DNA of 64,000 bases from Enterobacter chuandaensis (GTDB lineage Bacteria > Pseudomonadota > Gammaproteobacteria > Enterobacterales > Enterobacteriaceae): positions 1-64,000 of the forward strand of contig NZ_QZCS01000014.1 in the NCBI RefSeq assembly GCF_003594915.1. The letters run 5' to 3'. The number at the start of each line of letters is the position of its first letter. Position 1 is the stretch's first letter. A model generated the notes under the pieces. The model did not search any database. It was not told where the DNA came from and saw only the letters and a list, made by a program, of their open reading frames with translations. Both the position numbers and the translations under genes were made by a program. Positions 25,901-33,900 of this stretch are shown piece by piece.

Positions 25901-26226
25901 ACAAAGAAAATCAGGCTAAGTTGCATGAACATTCTACTCAGGGTTTTGGTCCCCAGAATGAATTACAGCGCAGAGTGGCGGAACAAAGATCTGAAAATGA
26001 GCATAAAATCAACGAATCTGCTGGAGAAATTGATAAAAAACAATCCACTGTTCAGGCATCCAGTGATATCCTGAAAGGAGAAAACTTAATCGGTCAAGGG
26101 CGATTCAAGCTTGGTCGTGCCGAAGCTGAACTGGATCAATCAAGTAAACTCAATCCGTTTAATGATCTCCAACCAGATGAACTGCAACAGAGAGTGGCAG
26201 AATTAAGGAAGAAAACTGGAGGGTAA
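22936..26226 (+). CDS. traG: Mating-pair stabilisation and entry-exclusion protein TraG
   Basis: 1096 residues against 938 in F. The N-terminal part carries several transmembrane helices (about 30-70, 330-380, 400-460) and matches TraG_N. It is needed for pilus assembly. The C-terminal periplasmic part (after about 480) is Ser/Gln/Gly-rich, with low-complexity runs and a coiled coil at 990-1090. From about 24.83 kb the DNA becomes visibly more AT-rich than the upstream part, so the tail seems to have been exchanged. In F the C-terminal part is read by TraS in the recipient to block redundant transfer, which fits the equally divergent gene that follows. It overlaps traH by one base. Confidence 0.95.
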   Translation: MLEIYTIYGGGMWKTALDAVVTLVGQNTFHTLMRIAGTFGVLAVLLTFIKQRNPMVFVQWLAVFMILTSILLVPKRSVQVIDLSDPGAVWVTDNVPVGLAAIASLTTSIGYKMASVYDMLMARPDSVTYSKTGMLFGSQIVAETSDFATQNPELAQMLPDYVENCVIGDILLNGKYTINQLLNSTDPLTLITSNPSPLRGIFKMTSTSRQFLTCQQAATEIQKLANTDVNPGSATFTWLTRKVFGNKLNGATLLANAMGESYGYFYSGGMTAAQIMKNNITNSAVRQGIKGFAARSSDTANLLNLATENAATKQRLAWAAGNELATRTLPFAQSLLMLILVCLFPLMIALAASNHTMFGLNTLKIYVSGFIYFQMWPVMFAILNYAANYWLQSQSGGTPLVLANKDVVALQHSDVANLAGYLSLSIPVLSFYLTKGAAAMGSQVAGSVLSSGAFTSAGVAATTADGNWSFNNMSMDNVSQNKMDSNLMQRQGQQTWQADNGSTQTQTAGGHTVIDGSGAMSNLPVNMKLSQLASSGFQESARQSQVQAQTALDGYNHSVTSGWSQLSQRSNQTGTSDSLIKGSENSQATNATRGAGMMLSAAESYAKANNISTQEAYNKLMDISNQGSISAGIKGTAGGGLNLGVVKLGAEGSISGDLRHSTGSSRGIQNSDSHSQDMRHDQNSQAVNDFRQGMDMVKSSRITDGANHSENAASSNVQQLAATLNDAESQYHQYTTSSTQSSEFSRMATVAQNQSASLDTNYTQEFVDWAANKYGDKAQSMLTSAPSAREAAMEFVNERLKPEIMGDYQQGRSDLTSGQEHAAFSGEHIVQPARGSQEVSGSSGHNAGVSYSSQDGGAHRSGGVGSAQTYGTTQGAEYGGPQGGNYSARTDDSVSPGMEQSTVHQGQAAGQRSSSGNITSSAGMVVAGGRTTADERTGHIAESHPEFHHSGAIREKGNTYGQESEVTHSRSGINVGGEKVRGDAMQESYKENQAKLHEHSTQGFGPQNELQRRVAEQRSENEHKINESAGEIDKKQSTVQASSDILKGENLIGQGRFKLGRAEAELDQSSKLNPFNDLQPDELQQRVAELRKKTGG

Positions 26227-26227
26227 A

Positions 26228-26917
26228 ATGAACAAAAAAGTAAGTGCTTATTGTTGTTTCATTCCAATCGGCATTTATGCAGCTTATTCTTTAAGCATGC
26301 AGGTACTTTTTGACGTGCCATTTATGGCTAAGAGCATGCTCTTATCAATTATCCCCAGCGCTATCTATCTGCTCTGCTTTTGGAAGTTACGAAGCAGCCA
26401 AAGAGGGATGGGTTTAAAAGCAACTATCCTGAGTAACGGGGTGCTTGCAGTCTTGCTAACCTTCCTGATGGCATTTGTAGGTAATGATACAGAAAGTGCT
26501 TTAATAGCAGGCATAGCTGTTCACTCGTTAATAGCTTTTATCCTAGTGGGAGCAGTATTGCGGCCTATTACTTACAAGGATAATACCCTTCTTAAGGATG
26601 AAGATAATGGGCGGATATACGTTATCCGGAACGGGATAGCTCATGTTTTACCAGATAATGAGGCTCAACGTCTTAGCGCTAGTGACAACAAAATTATCAG
26701 CTTTTCAAGCAGCCAAATGAGTATCCAGGATGCCGGTATAACCCCTGTTCCTTTAAATACTTCCTTCAACGATTCGTTCAGTAATGGAATAACGCTGAAC
26801 CCAGCATCAGGAATGCCAATGGTTGGTGGCATCTCTGGCCTGGATATACACGGAAACAGTTGGGGAACAAACTTTAACGAACCTTCAAATACGTATGACC
26901 CTAACCGGGGATACTGA
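26228..26917 (+). CDS. Putative entry-exclusion protein at the traS position
   Basis: 229 residues. Four hydrophobic helices (about 6-26, 32-52, 65-85, 92-113) are followed by a soluble Ser/Asn-rich tail (about 120-229) containing an IYVIRNGIAHVLPD beta segment. It starts one base after traG and precedes traT, as traS does in F (173 aa, inner-membrane). TraS proteins vary greatly, so similarity is not expected. The role is inferred from topology and position. The base composition is AT-rich, like the end of traG, which suggests that the two were acquired together. Confidence 0.6.
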   Translation: MNKKVSAYCCFIPIGIYAAYSLSMQVLFDVPFMAKSMLLSIIPSAIYLLCFWKLRSSQRGMGLKATILSNGVLAVLLTFLMAFVGNDTESALIAGIAVHSLIAFILVGAVLRPITYKDNTLLKDEDNGRIYVIRNGIAHVLPDNEAQRLSASDNKIISFSSSQMSIQDAGITPVPLNTSFNDSFSNGITLNPASGMPMVGGISGLDIHGNSWGTNFNEPSNTYDPNRGY

Positions 26918-26920
26918 GAG

Positions 26921-26948
26921 TAAGGGGGCATTGGCCCCCTTAATTTTT
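26921..26948 (+). terminator. Intrinsic terminator after the traS-position gene
   Basis: AAGGGGGC (26922-26929) pairs with GCCCCCTT (26934-26941) around the loop ATTG, followed by AATTTTT. It is a strong GC-rich hairpin with a U tract, lying just after the stop. Confidence 0.8.
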
Positions 26949-27005
26949 ATAGTAATCTAAGCAAACCATCTATTTAACCTAAATTCCCTTTCAAATCAGC
27001 CTATA

Positions 27006-27046
27006 ACGTCTCTGTTAGCTATATCTCGCTAACGGGGACGTTTTTC
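27006..27046 (+). terminator. Second hairpin-U-tract just before traT
   Basis: ACGTCTCTGTTAGC (27006-27019) pairs over all 14 positions with GCTAACGGGGACGT (27028-27041), counting two G-U pairs, and is followed by a run of T. Only about 20 bases remain before the traT start, too few for a promoter, so traT must be transcribed through this hairpin. It could act as an attenuator or as a stabilising 5' structure. Confidence 0.7.
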
Positions 27047-27064
27047 TATGCACAGGATGAATTC

Positions 27065-27796
27065 ATGAAATTAAAACAATTAGCCGTTGTTGGTCTGATC
27101 GCGTCTACTCTCGCTCTGTCTGGTTGTGGTGCCATGTCCACAGCGGTGAAGAAACGTAATCTTGATGTCAAAACCCAGATGAGTGAAACCATCTGGCTGG
27201 AGCCATCATCAGAGAAGACTATTTATTTGCAGATCCGTAATACCTCTGACAAGGACATGTCTGGTCTGCAGGCACAAATTACAAATGAACTGGCCGCGAA
27301 AGGCTACCGCGTCTCCAGCTCTCCGGACACGGCCTACTACTGGATTCAGGCAAACGTACTGAAAGCTGAAAAAATGGATCTGCGCGATGCCCAGGGGTTC
27401 CTCAAGACCGGGTATGAAGGTGCGGCAATGGGTGCGGCACTGGGCGCGGGTATTACGGCGTATAACTCGTCGTCAGCTGGCGCAACGCTGGGTGTAGGGC
27501 TGGCCACCGGGCTGATTGGTATGGCTGCAGATGCAATGGTTGAAGACGTGAACTACACGATGGTGACCGATCTGCAAATCTCCGAGCGCAGCAAAGCGGC
27601 CGTCACTACCGACAATATTGCCGCCCTGAAACAGGGCACGTCAGGTATTAAGCTGCAGACCAGCACGGAGCAGGGCAACCGTGCTAAATACCAGACTCGC
27701 GTGGTATCCAACGCCAACAAGGTGAACCTCAAGTTTGAAGAGGCAAAACCTGTCCTGGAAGCGCAGCTGGCCAAGTCCATCGTCGGCATCATGTAA
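27065..27796 (+). CDS. traT: Surface-exclusion lipoprotein TraT
   Basis: 243 residues (244 in F). The lipobox Leu-Ser-Gly-Cys gives lipidated Cys21. Typical features are [13 protein letters not shown], a Gly/Ala-rich hydrophobic segment (about 118-165) and the C-terminal AKSIVGIM. TraT is an abundant outer-membrane protein that blocks mating-pair formation between donors and also confers serum resistance. The ribosome site AGGATGA lies before 27065. Its transcript passes through the hairpin at 27006-27046. Confidence 0.97.
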   Translation: MKLKQLAVVGLIASTLALSGCGAMSTAVKKRNLDVKTQMSETIWLEPSSEKTIYLQIRNTSDKDMSGLQAQITNELAAKGYRVSSSPDTAYYWIQANVLKAEKMDLRDAQGFLKTGYEGAAMGAALGAGITAYNSSSAGATLGVGLATGLIGMAADAMVEDVNYTMVTDLQISERSKAAVTTDNIAALKQGTSGIKLQTSTEQGNRAKYQTRVVSNANKVNLKFEEAKPVLEAQLAKSIVGIM

Positions 27797-27986
27797 TACC
27801 CGCGGCTGCGGCGATCGTCGCAGCCGTTCTCCCTCACAGCTGATTTTTAACCGTGCTCATTCCGGGCAGGGTGCGTCGGTGCTTTCTGTCAGTTACCAGT
27901 AATTACGCTTCCTCGCATGACTGCGCCTGACGCAGCCCTGTCTGCGGCGAGCGTTGCGTCCTTAATTTCAAAGGAGTTTGTCCATC

Positions 27987-28298
27987 ATGATGCATCAGAT
28001 ATATGAACGTGCAGATTACTCAGCTGAATTCTGGTCGCTTATCCATCTGGAAAGCGAGCTGATGGTGGCGAAGGCCTATCTGAATGTATTTGGTTCACTT
28101 CCGGAGGGGCAGGGAATGACCATCATTGCTGGCTGGGCTGGCTATGAATTCACCCTTTATGATCTGAAACCTCAGGAATGGCATTCAGCGGTTTATAAGG
28201 ATGTGGCCTCTTCAGTCCGTTCTCTGGCCGCATGTATTAATGAACAGGACTGGGAGGACGGGTGCCAGCAGGCCAGATATGAGCTGAGCCTGATGTAA
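27987..28298 (+). CDS. Hypothetical protein between traT and traD (103 aa)
   Basis: 103 residues, soluble and acidic. AAGGAG at 27971-27976 supports the ATG at 27987 (or the next codon). A longer TTG start is too close to that site. Features include aromatic motifs near 15-20 and a WAGYEFTLYDLKPQEWH segment (about 53-69). Position and size are like small genes found between traT and traD on F-like plasmids. The function is unknown. The 27797-27970 gap holds a short GC-rich hairpin after traT but no gene. Confidence 0.62.
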   Translation: MMHQIYERADYSAEFWSLIHLESELMVAKAYLNVFGSLPEGQGMTIIAGWAGYEFTLYDLKPQEWHSAVYKDVASSVRSLAACINEQDWEDGCQQARYELSLM

Positions 28299-28412
28299 TA
28301 AACCGGCGCTTTACCCTCGCGATACCACGTTTTACAGCAACCTTTTCAACTTTTCTTCTCTGATAACACACATCACCGCGCAGGTGATGCGATAACTGCC
28401 GGACAACACTCT

Positions 28413-30980
28413 ATGAGCTTCGCAGGAAAAAACCTCACACAGGGCGGGCAGATGACCGCCTATCGCTGGCGCATGTTCATTCAGGTGAACAACTGGATAG
28501 GATTCTGGATCTTCATCCTGTTCGCCGTGCTGACTACCGCCATTTTTCTCTGGCGAATTCCACAGGAAGCCCTCGATAACGGCTCCCTGTGGTGGTTCGC
28601 CAGTATCAACAGCAGTTTTATCGATCTGATGCCGGCAACGGGGACGCCAAAAATTTACGACGTCCACTACTGGTATGCGCCAACGGCGACGATGATGGTG
28701 CTCAAAATGACCATGCCGCAGATCTATGCGGACCCGTACATGCAGGCTATGGGTGACCAGTGCCTGACTGAGCTGCAATGGGCGGGTGGCGCCAGTGGGT
28801 TGTTCAGTATGGTGGTGTTTATCGCCGTGACATGGTTTATCGCCAATATCGGTCGTAAGGAAAGTGAAGACGAATACATTTCCGGTATGCGGCTGACCGA
28901 CAAACCTGCTGAAGTGAATAAGCTGCTACGTAAAAACGGTGAATTGTCCGATCTGCGGGTGGCTGATTTACACATGGTTAAACGGGCTGAGGTAATGAAC
29001 TTCCTCATGCATGGCACCATTAACGTGGGTAAATCAACCATCATCCGCTGGCTCCTAGACTACATACGCAAACGTGGTGATCGGGCCATCATCTACGACT
29101 CTGGCTGTACCTTTACCGAAACCCATTACAACCCGTCCACCGATTTCATCCTGAATGCCCACGACGAACGCTGTGCCAACTGGCAGATGTGGGGTGAGTG
29201 TATTGATGCAGTCGATTATGACAACCTGGCTGCCAGCCTCATTCCGGTGGAAGGGGAGTCCGATCCATTCTGGGTTTCAAGTTCACGGACCATCTGCGCT
29301 GACCTCGCGATACGTATGTCGGTTGACCCGGACAGGAGTATAGAGAAGTTTCTCAAAACCCTGCTGTCACTCAGCATGAAAAGTTTACGTGAATATCTTG
29401 TCAATACGCCTTCAGCCAACCTGGTTGAGGAGAAGATCGAGAAAACAGCAATCTCCATTCGCTCGGTGGTGACCAACTACGCCAAAGCGCTGCGGTTTCT
29501 TCAGGGGCTGGATGACGGCACCAAACCACCTTTCACCATTCGGGAGTGGATGACGCAGGAGCGTTATGACAACAGCTGGCTGTTTATTTCCACTCAGGCC
29601 CGACACCGCAAGAGTGTGCGACCACTGATTTCACTCTGGGTGTCACTGGCCACATTGTTACTGCAGAGCATGGGTGAAAACAGCGAGCGCCGCGTGTGGT
29701 TCATTCTTGATGAAGCCCCGAGCCTTCAGCGCATCCCGGAACTGGCTGAAACGCTGGCGGAAGCGCGTAAATTCGGCGGGTGTTTTGTTCTGGGCATGCA
29801 GAACATGGCGCAGCTGGTTCACGTTTACGGCCGCGAGCTTGCCAGAAGCATCTTTGACCTGATGAACACCCGTATGTACGGCCGTTCGCCGAGCGCCGAG
29901 ATGGCCGAAGTGGTGCAAAAGGAGCTGGGCAACCAGCGTAAGCGCAAAATCCGTGAGCAGAACAGCTACGGTCTGGACCAGGTGCGTGACGGTGTGTCCC
30001 TTGGCAAGGACGAGGTGAATAACCCGATTGTTGACTACGAGCAGATCATGCGTCTGCCAAACCTCAACTTCTACGTGCGACTCCCGGGTGAGTATCCGGT
30101 CGTCCGCCTGAAGCTGAAATATCGTCCATTCAAAAAACGTCATGCTGGCCTTATTGAGCGCAATATCCGTGATGCGCTCAGTCCGGAGCTGGAGAGGGTT
30201 ATTCAGGAGAACGAGCGCGCAGCTGCAGCTGCAGGTCTGACGTTCCCAACCGGTGATGAAGTGCTGGAGAAGGGGAGCGAGACATCCTCTGCAGATGACG
30301 GTCCTGCTCCGGTTTCGTCTGCAGGGGCATCCGGCTCGCCGGCAACATCGGCCGTCGAAAAAGTGGCGCGTACTCCGGCGGAAGAAAATAAACCTTCGCG
30401 CAGCGCTGCACCTGAACGGAAGCCAGTACCAGCCAGGGAGCCCGTCACATCGCGAACAGCGCCTGTGGTTACGCAAGTCGTAACTGAAAATCACAGCGCG
30501 GTGATAGACCCTGTCACCGAAGACAAAAAAGACAACGTCGTTTCACTTCGGTCTTCTCCTCCTTCAGTAACTCGTCAAAAAGAGACTGCGCCCCTCAAAC
30601 CGGAAATACCTGCAGCACTGCAAAAAATCCGCAGCAGAACCCAGCTGGATGCTCCCTCCGAGCCAGCTGCAGTCGGCGCGCTGGGGATGCTGAAACGGCG
30701 GCTCAATACCGGAGCGACCTCAGGCGGAGGCGAAGATCAGGCCAGCGAGAATGCGGGCGAATCAATGAACCTGGATATGAAGGTGACGGCACTGCCTGAC
30801 GGCGGCCTGAGTCTGACGACGGCAGGGAATTCAGTGACACCGCAGACCCAGGATGAAGCCCACAGCACCCACCGTCAGCTGGCGCAGGAAGAAGAGAACA
30901 TTTTACTTCACCGCCACGCGGACGACCCGGGTTACGACGAAAACGACCATCACTATTACGAGAGAGAGCATGACCTATGA
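28413..30980 (+). CDS. traD: Type IV coupling protein TraD
   Basis: 855 residues against 717 in F. Two N-terminal transmembrane helices (about 30-47 and 128-147) are followed by a VirD4-type ATPase with Walker A GTINVGKST (201-209) and Walker B VWFILDEAP (about 429-437). TraD hands the relaxosome to the channel and powers DNA transfer. The extra length is a long Pro/Ala/Ser-rich, probably disordered C-terminal part (about 600-855) ending in an acidic His/Tyr tail. In F the corresponding tail binds TraM. It overlaps traI by four bases. Confidence 0.96.
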   Translation: MSFAGKNLTQGGQMTAYRWRMFIQVNNWIGFWIFILFAVLTTAIFLWRIPQEALDNGSLWWFASINSSFIDLMPATGTPKIYDVHYWYAPTATMMVLKMTMPQIYADPYMQAMGDQCLTELQWAGGASGLFSMVVFIAVTWFIANIGRKESEDEYISGMRLTDKPAEVNKLLRKNGELSDLRVADLHMVKRAEVMNFLMHGTINVGKSTIIRWLLDYIRKRGDRAIIYDSGCTFTETHYNPSTDFILNAHDERCANWQMWGECIDAVDYDNLAASLIPVEGESDPFWVSSSRTICADLAIRMSVDPDRSIEKFLKTLLSLSMKSLREYLVNTPSANLVEEKIEKTAISIRSVVTNYAKALRFLQGLDDGTKPPFTIREWMTQERYDNSWLFISTQARHRKSVRPLISLWVSLATLLLQSMGENSERRVWFILDEAPSLQRIPELAETLAEARKFGGCFVLGMQNMAQLVHVYGRELARSIFDLMNTRMYGRSPSAEMAEVVQKELGNQRKRKIREQNSYGLDQVRDGVSLGKDEVNNPIVDYEQIMRLPNLNFYVRLPGEYPVVRLKLKYRPFKKRHAGLIERNIRDALSPELERVIQENERAAAAAGLTFPTGDEVLEKGSETSSADDGPAPVSSAGASGSPATSAVEKVARTPAEENKPSRSAAPERKPVPAREPVTSRTAPVVTQVVTENHSAVIDPVTEDKKDNVVSLRSSPPSVTRQKETAPLKPEIPAALQKIRSRTQLDAPSEPAAVGALGMLKRRLNTGATSGGGEDQASENAGESMNLDMKVTALPDGGLSLTTAGNSVTPQTQDEAHSTHRQLAQEEENILLHRHADDPGYDENDHHYYEREHDL

Positions 30981-33900
30981 TGTCTGTCGCCCCAGTAGCG
31001 TCAGCCGGTGAGGCTGCAGGCTACTACAGCAATTCCGATAACTACTATTTTCTGGGCAACCTGCAGAGCCTCTGGATGGGGGAAGGTGCAAAAGAGCTGG
31101 GCCTTGAGGGCAATGTTCGTGGCGATGATCTGACGGCCGTGCTCGAGGGCCGCCTGCCGGACGGCTCACGGCTTGGCAAGGAGGTTAACGGACAGCACGT
31201 CCACCGCCCCGGCCATGACCTGACTTTTTCCGCCCCCAAAAGCGTGTCCATTCTGGCACTCATCGGCAACGATAAAGAAATGGTGGAAGCACATAACCAT
31301 GCCGTCCGCGTGGCGGCTGGCTATGTGGAGAAGCTCATCTCGGCCCGCGACACGAAAGACGGCGTTACGTCCATCGTACACACCGGCAAGATGGTGGCGG
31401 CCGCCTATACGCATGATACCTCGCGCAATCTTGACCCTCAGCTGCACACCCATCTCCTGATTGCCAACATGACGGAGTATGCGGGCAAATGGAAAGCCCT
31501 GGCCACGGACTATATCCATAACGCCGGCTTTATCGAAACCGTCATGAAGCACCAGGTCACGCTCGGCAAAATCTATCGCAGTGCGCTGCGCGAGCGGGTT
31601 GAAGCGCTCGGTCATGAAGTGGAAGAAGTAGGCAAGCATGGCATGTGGGAAATCAAGGGCGTTCCGGAAGAAGTCAGGGACGAGTATTCCTCACGGGGCC
31701 GGGAAATTCAGGGGGCCGTGGGGGCTGAAGCCACGCTGCGCAGCCGGGATGTGGCTGCCAAAGACACCCGCAGGGCGAAAGTCGACCCTTCGAGGATGCG
31801 CCTGATGGAACGCTGGCTGGGACAGATGAAGGAGAAAGGATTTGACCTGAAGGCGTATCAGGAAAGCGTGGTGCCGCGTGATGCAGGTCTTCGTGAGACC
31901 GCGCCTCAGCCGGAACGAGATCACCAGGCTAAAGCGGTTCCCGCCGTGCCTGAACAGGCTTCTTTGCAGACGTCGTCCAGGGCAGAAAAGAGCGTCGATA
32001 CACCTGCTCAACCCGCAGAACGGGAGAGCCTCTCCCGTCAGCCAGTACCACAACAGACTGACACGCTGAGTCAGCCGGCACAGACCGGTCCCGAAAAGAC
32101 GTCGGCGACCAGGAGCTTTCCTGCCGCGCAGCTGGACACTGAAATACCCCGCCCGGAACTGACTGAGGCTGTCCGGCTGGCCATCTCGCAGCTCATCGAC
32201 AGTAAAACGCGCTTCACCTTTGGCGAGCTGATGATGACCACCGCTGAGCTGAGTGAACGGCTGCCGGAGATTAAGGATATTCGTGTGGCCATCGATGCAG
32301 CGCTGAAGGACGGCATGATTGTGCCGCTGGACAGTGAGAAAGGGGTTTTCACCTCCCGTATTCACCTGCTGGATGAACTCTCGATCCAGGCGCTGAGTCA
32401 GGAGCATCTCAAATCCACAAAAGTCGTCAGTTTCACCCGCCCGGCGCAGTACGCGCCGGCGGCTCTTGAAGTTGTGGAGAAGGACGCCCTTGTACTGATG
32501 AATGCCCCGTCAGGCGTGGCGGGCATCCGTGACCTGACCGCGCAGCTGGCCGGTATTGCCGGCGCGAATGGTCGAGACGTGCAGGTGTTGGCCAGCTCTG
32601 CCGAGCGCGCCATTTCGCTGGCGAAATCCGACGATTTGCGTGAACGGATTATCAGCCGGCAGCATGTTCTGAGCGGTGATTTCCATCTTAAACCCCAGAG
32701 CACGCTGATTATCGAAGGGGCAGAGCGTCTGGGGCTAAAGGAGACGCTGGTACTGCTGGGCGAAGCGCGCGCGCAGGACGCACAGCTGGTCTTTCTCGAC
32801 AGTGCCGGCCGTCAGGCGAACGGTAATGCCATGTCCGTACTGGAGTCCGCGGGGGTTGCCCGCTCCCGCCGCACTGAGCCGGCACCCGGGCTGGAAGCCG
32901 AAGTGGTCAGTATTCCGAACAAACGCGACCGTTACGAGGCGCTGGCCAACCGGTTTGCAGAGCTGAGCGGAGGAACTGATAACGTCACCGCCGTAGTGGT
33001 CGGCAAACGTGAACAGGCACAGCTGACGGGCCTGGTACGTGAGGCGCTGCAGAACGCAGGGCAGCTGGGCCGCGATGGCGTGGAGATAGAGGCCCGGCAG
33101 CCTGTGTGGCTCGACAGCAAAACCCGTCGCATGTCAGGTTCGTACCGTCCCGGCATGGTGCTTGAAGATCGCACGGACGCAAAAGAGCGTAAGTCCTATG
33201 TAATTGACCGGGTGCATGAGGACACGCGAGTCCTCTCGCTCATCGACGGGGATGGCGTGCTGACCCGGATGAAAATCGGTGATATCAGCGCTGACTGGCG
33301 TCTCTTCAGCCGTGAAACCCTCAGCGTGGCCACCGGCGAAAAACTGCTTTCCGTGGCGGGCGACCGCGAGCACAGCATGAAGGCCAAAGATCGTCTTGAG
33401 GTGACCGGGATAAGTGAAAAGGGGATTGAGGTTAAACGGGGGGAAGACACCCTGACGCTGCCAAAAGACCAGCCGCTCTATCTGTCACATGCTTACGTGA
33501 CCGCGCCGGGCGGACGGGATAATGACACCGGCGTGGTACTGGCCGCGCTCAACAGCCGCGACATATCGACCCAGACCATGAACTCGCTGGCACAGAGTGG
33601 CCACCGGGCGGAAGTGTTCACCGCCGAAGTGCAGGACCGGGCTGAAGCCCGGCTGCAGCGCATGAAGACCAATGCCTCTCCTGTGCAGCTGGTCAGAAAC
33701 CTGAGCGGTCACCAGGACGTCAGTCAGGCGGTTGATTCACTGCATGACCGCGTCCGGACGGACGCGGGCCTGGCCGTGTGGCGTGCCATTAACGACCAGC
33801 GCACCGTGGTGATCAACGAGCTTAAGCTGGCGGCGGAAGCGCAGAAATATCATCCCGACCTCGAGGCCATCGGGAATGAAATTGGCGCGATGATTAAAAA

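Noticed and set aside
25325..26074. 249-codon frame inside traG in another frame
   Set aside because: Overlaps the TraG coding part on the same strand. It has no ribosome site and a random composition.
29658..30494. 278-codon minus-strand frame opposite traD
   Set aside because: Antisense to the TraD ATPase and linker, with no ribosome site and a composition typical of a reverse-frame shadow.
31691..32407. 238-codon minus-strand frame opposite traI
   Set aside because: Antisense to the TraI interior, no motif, no start signal.
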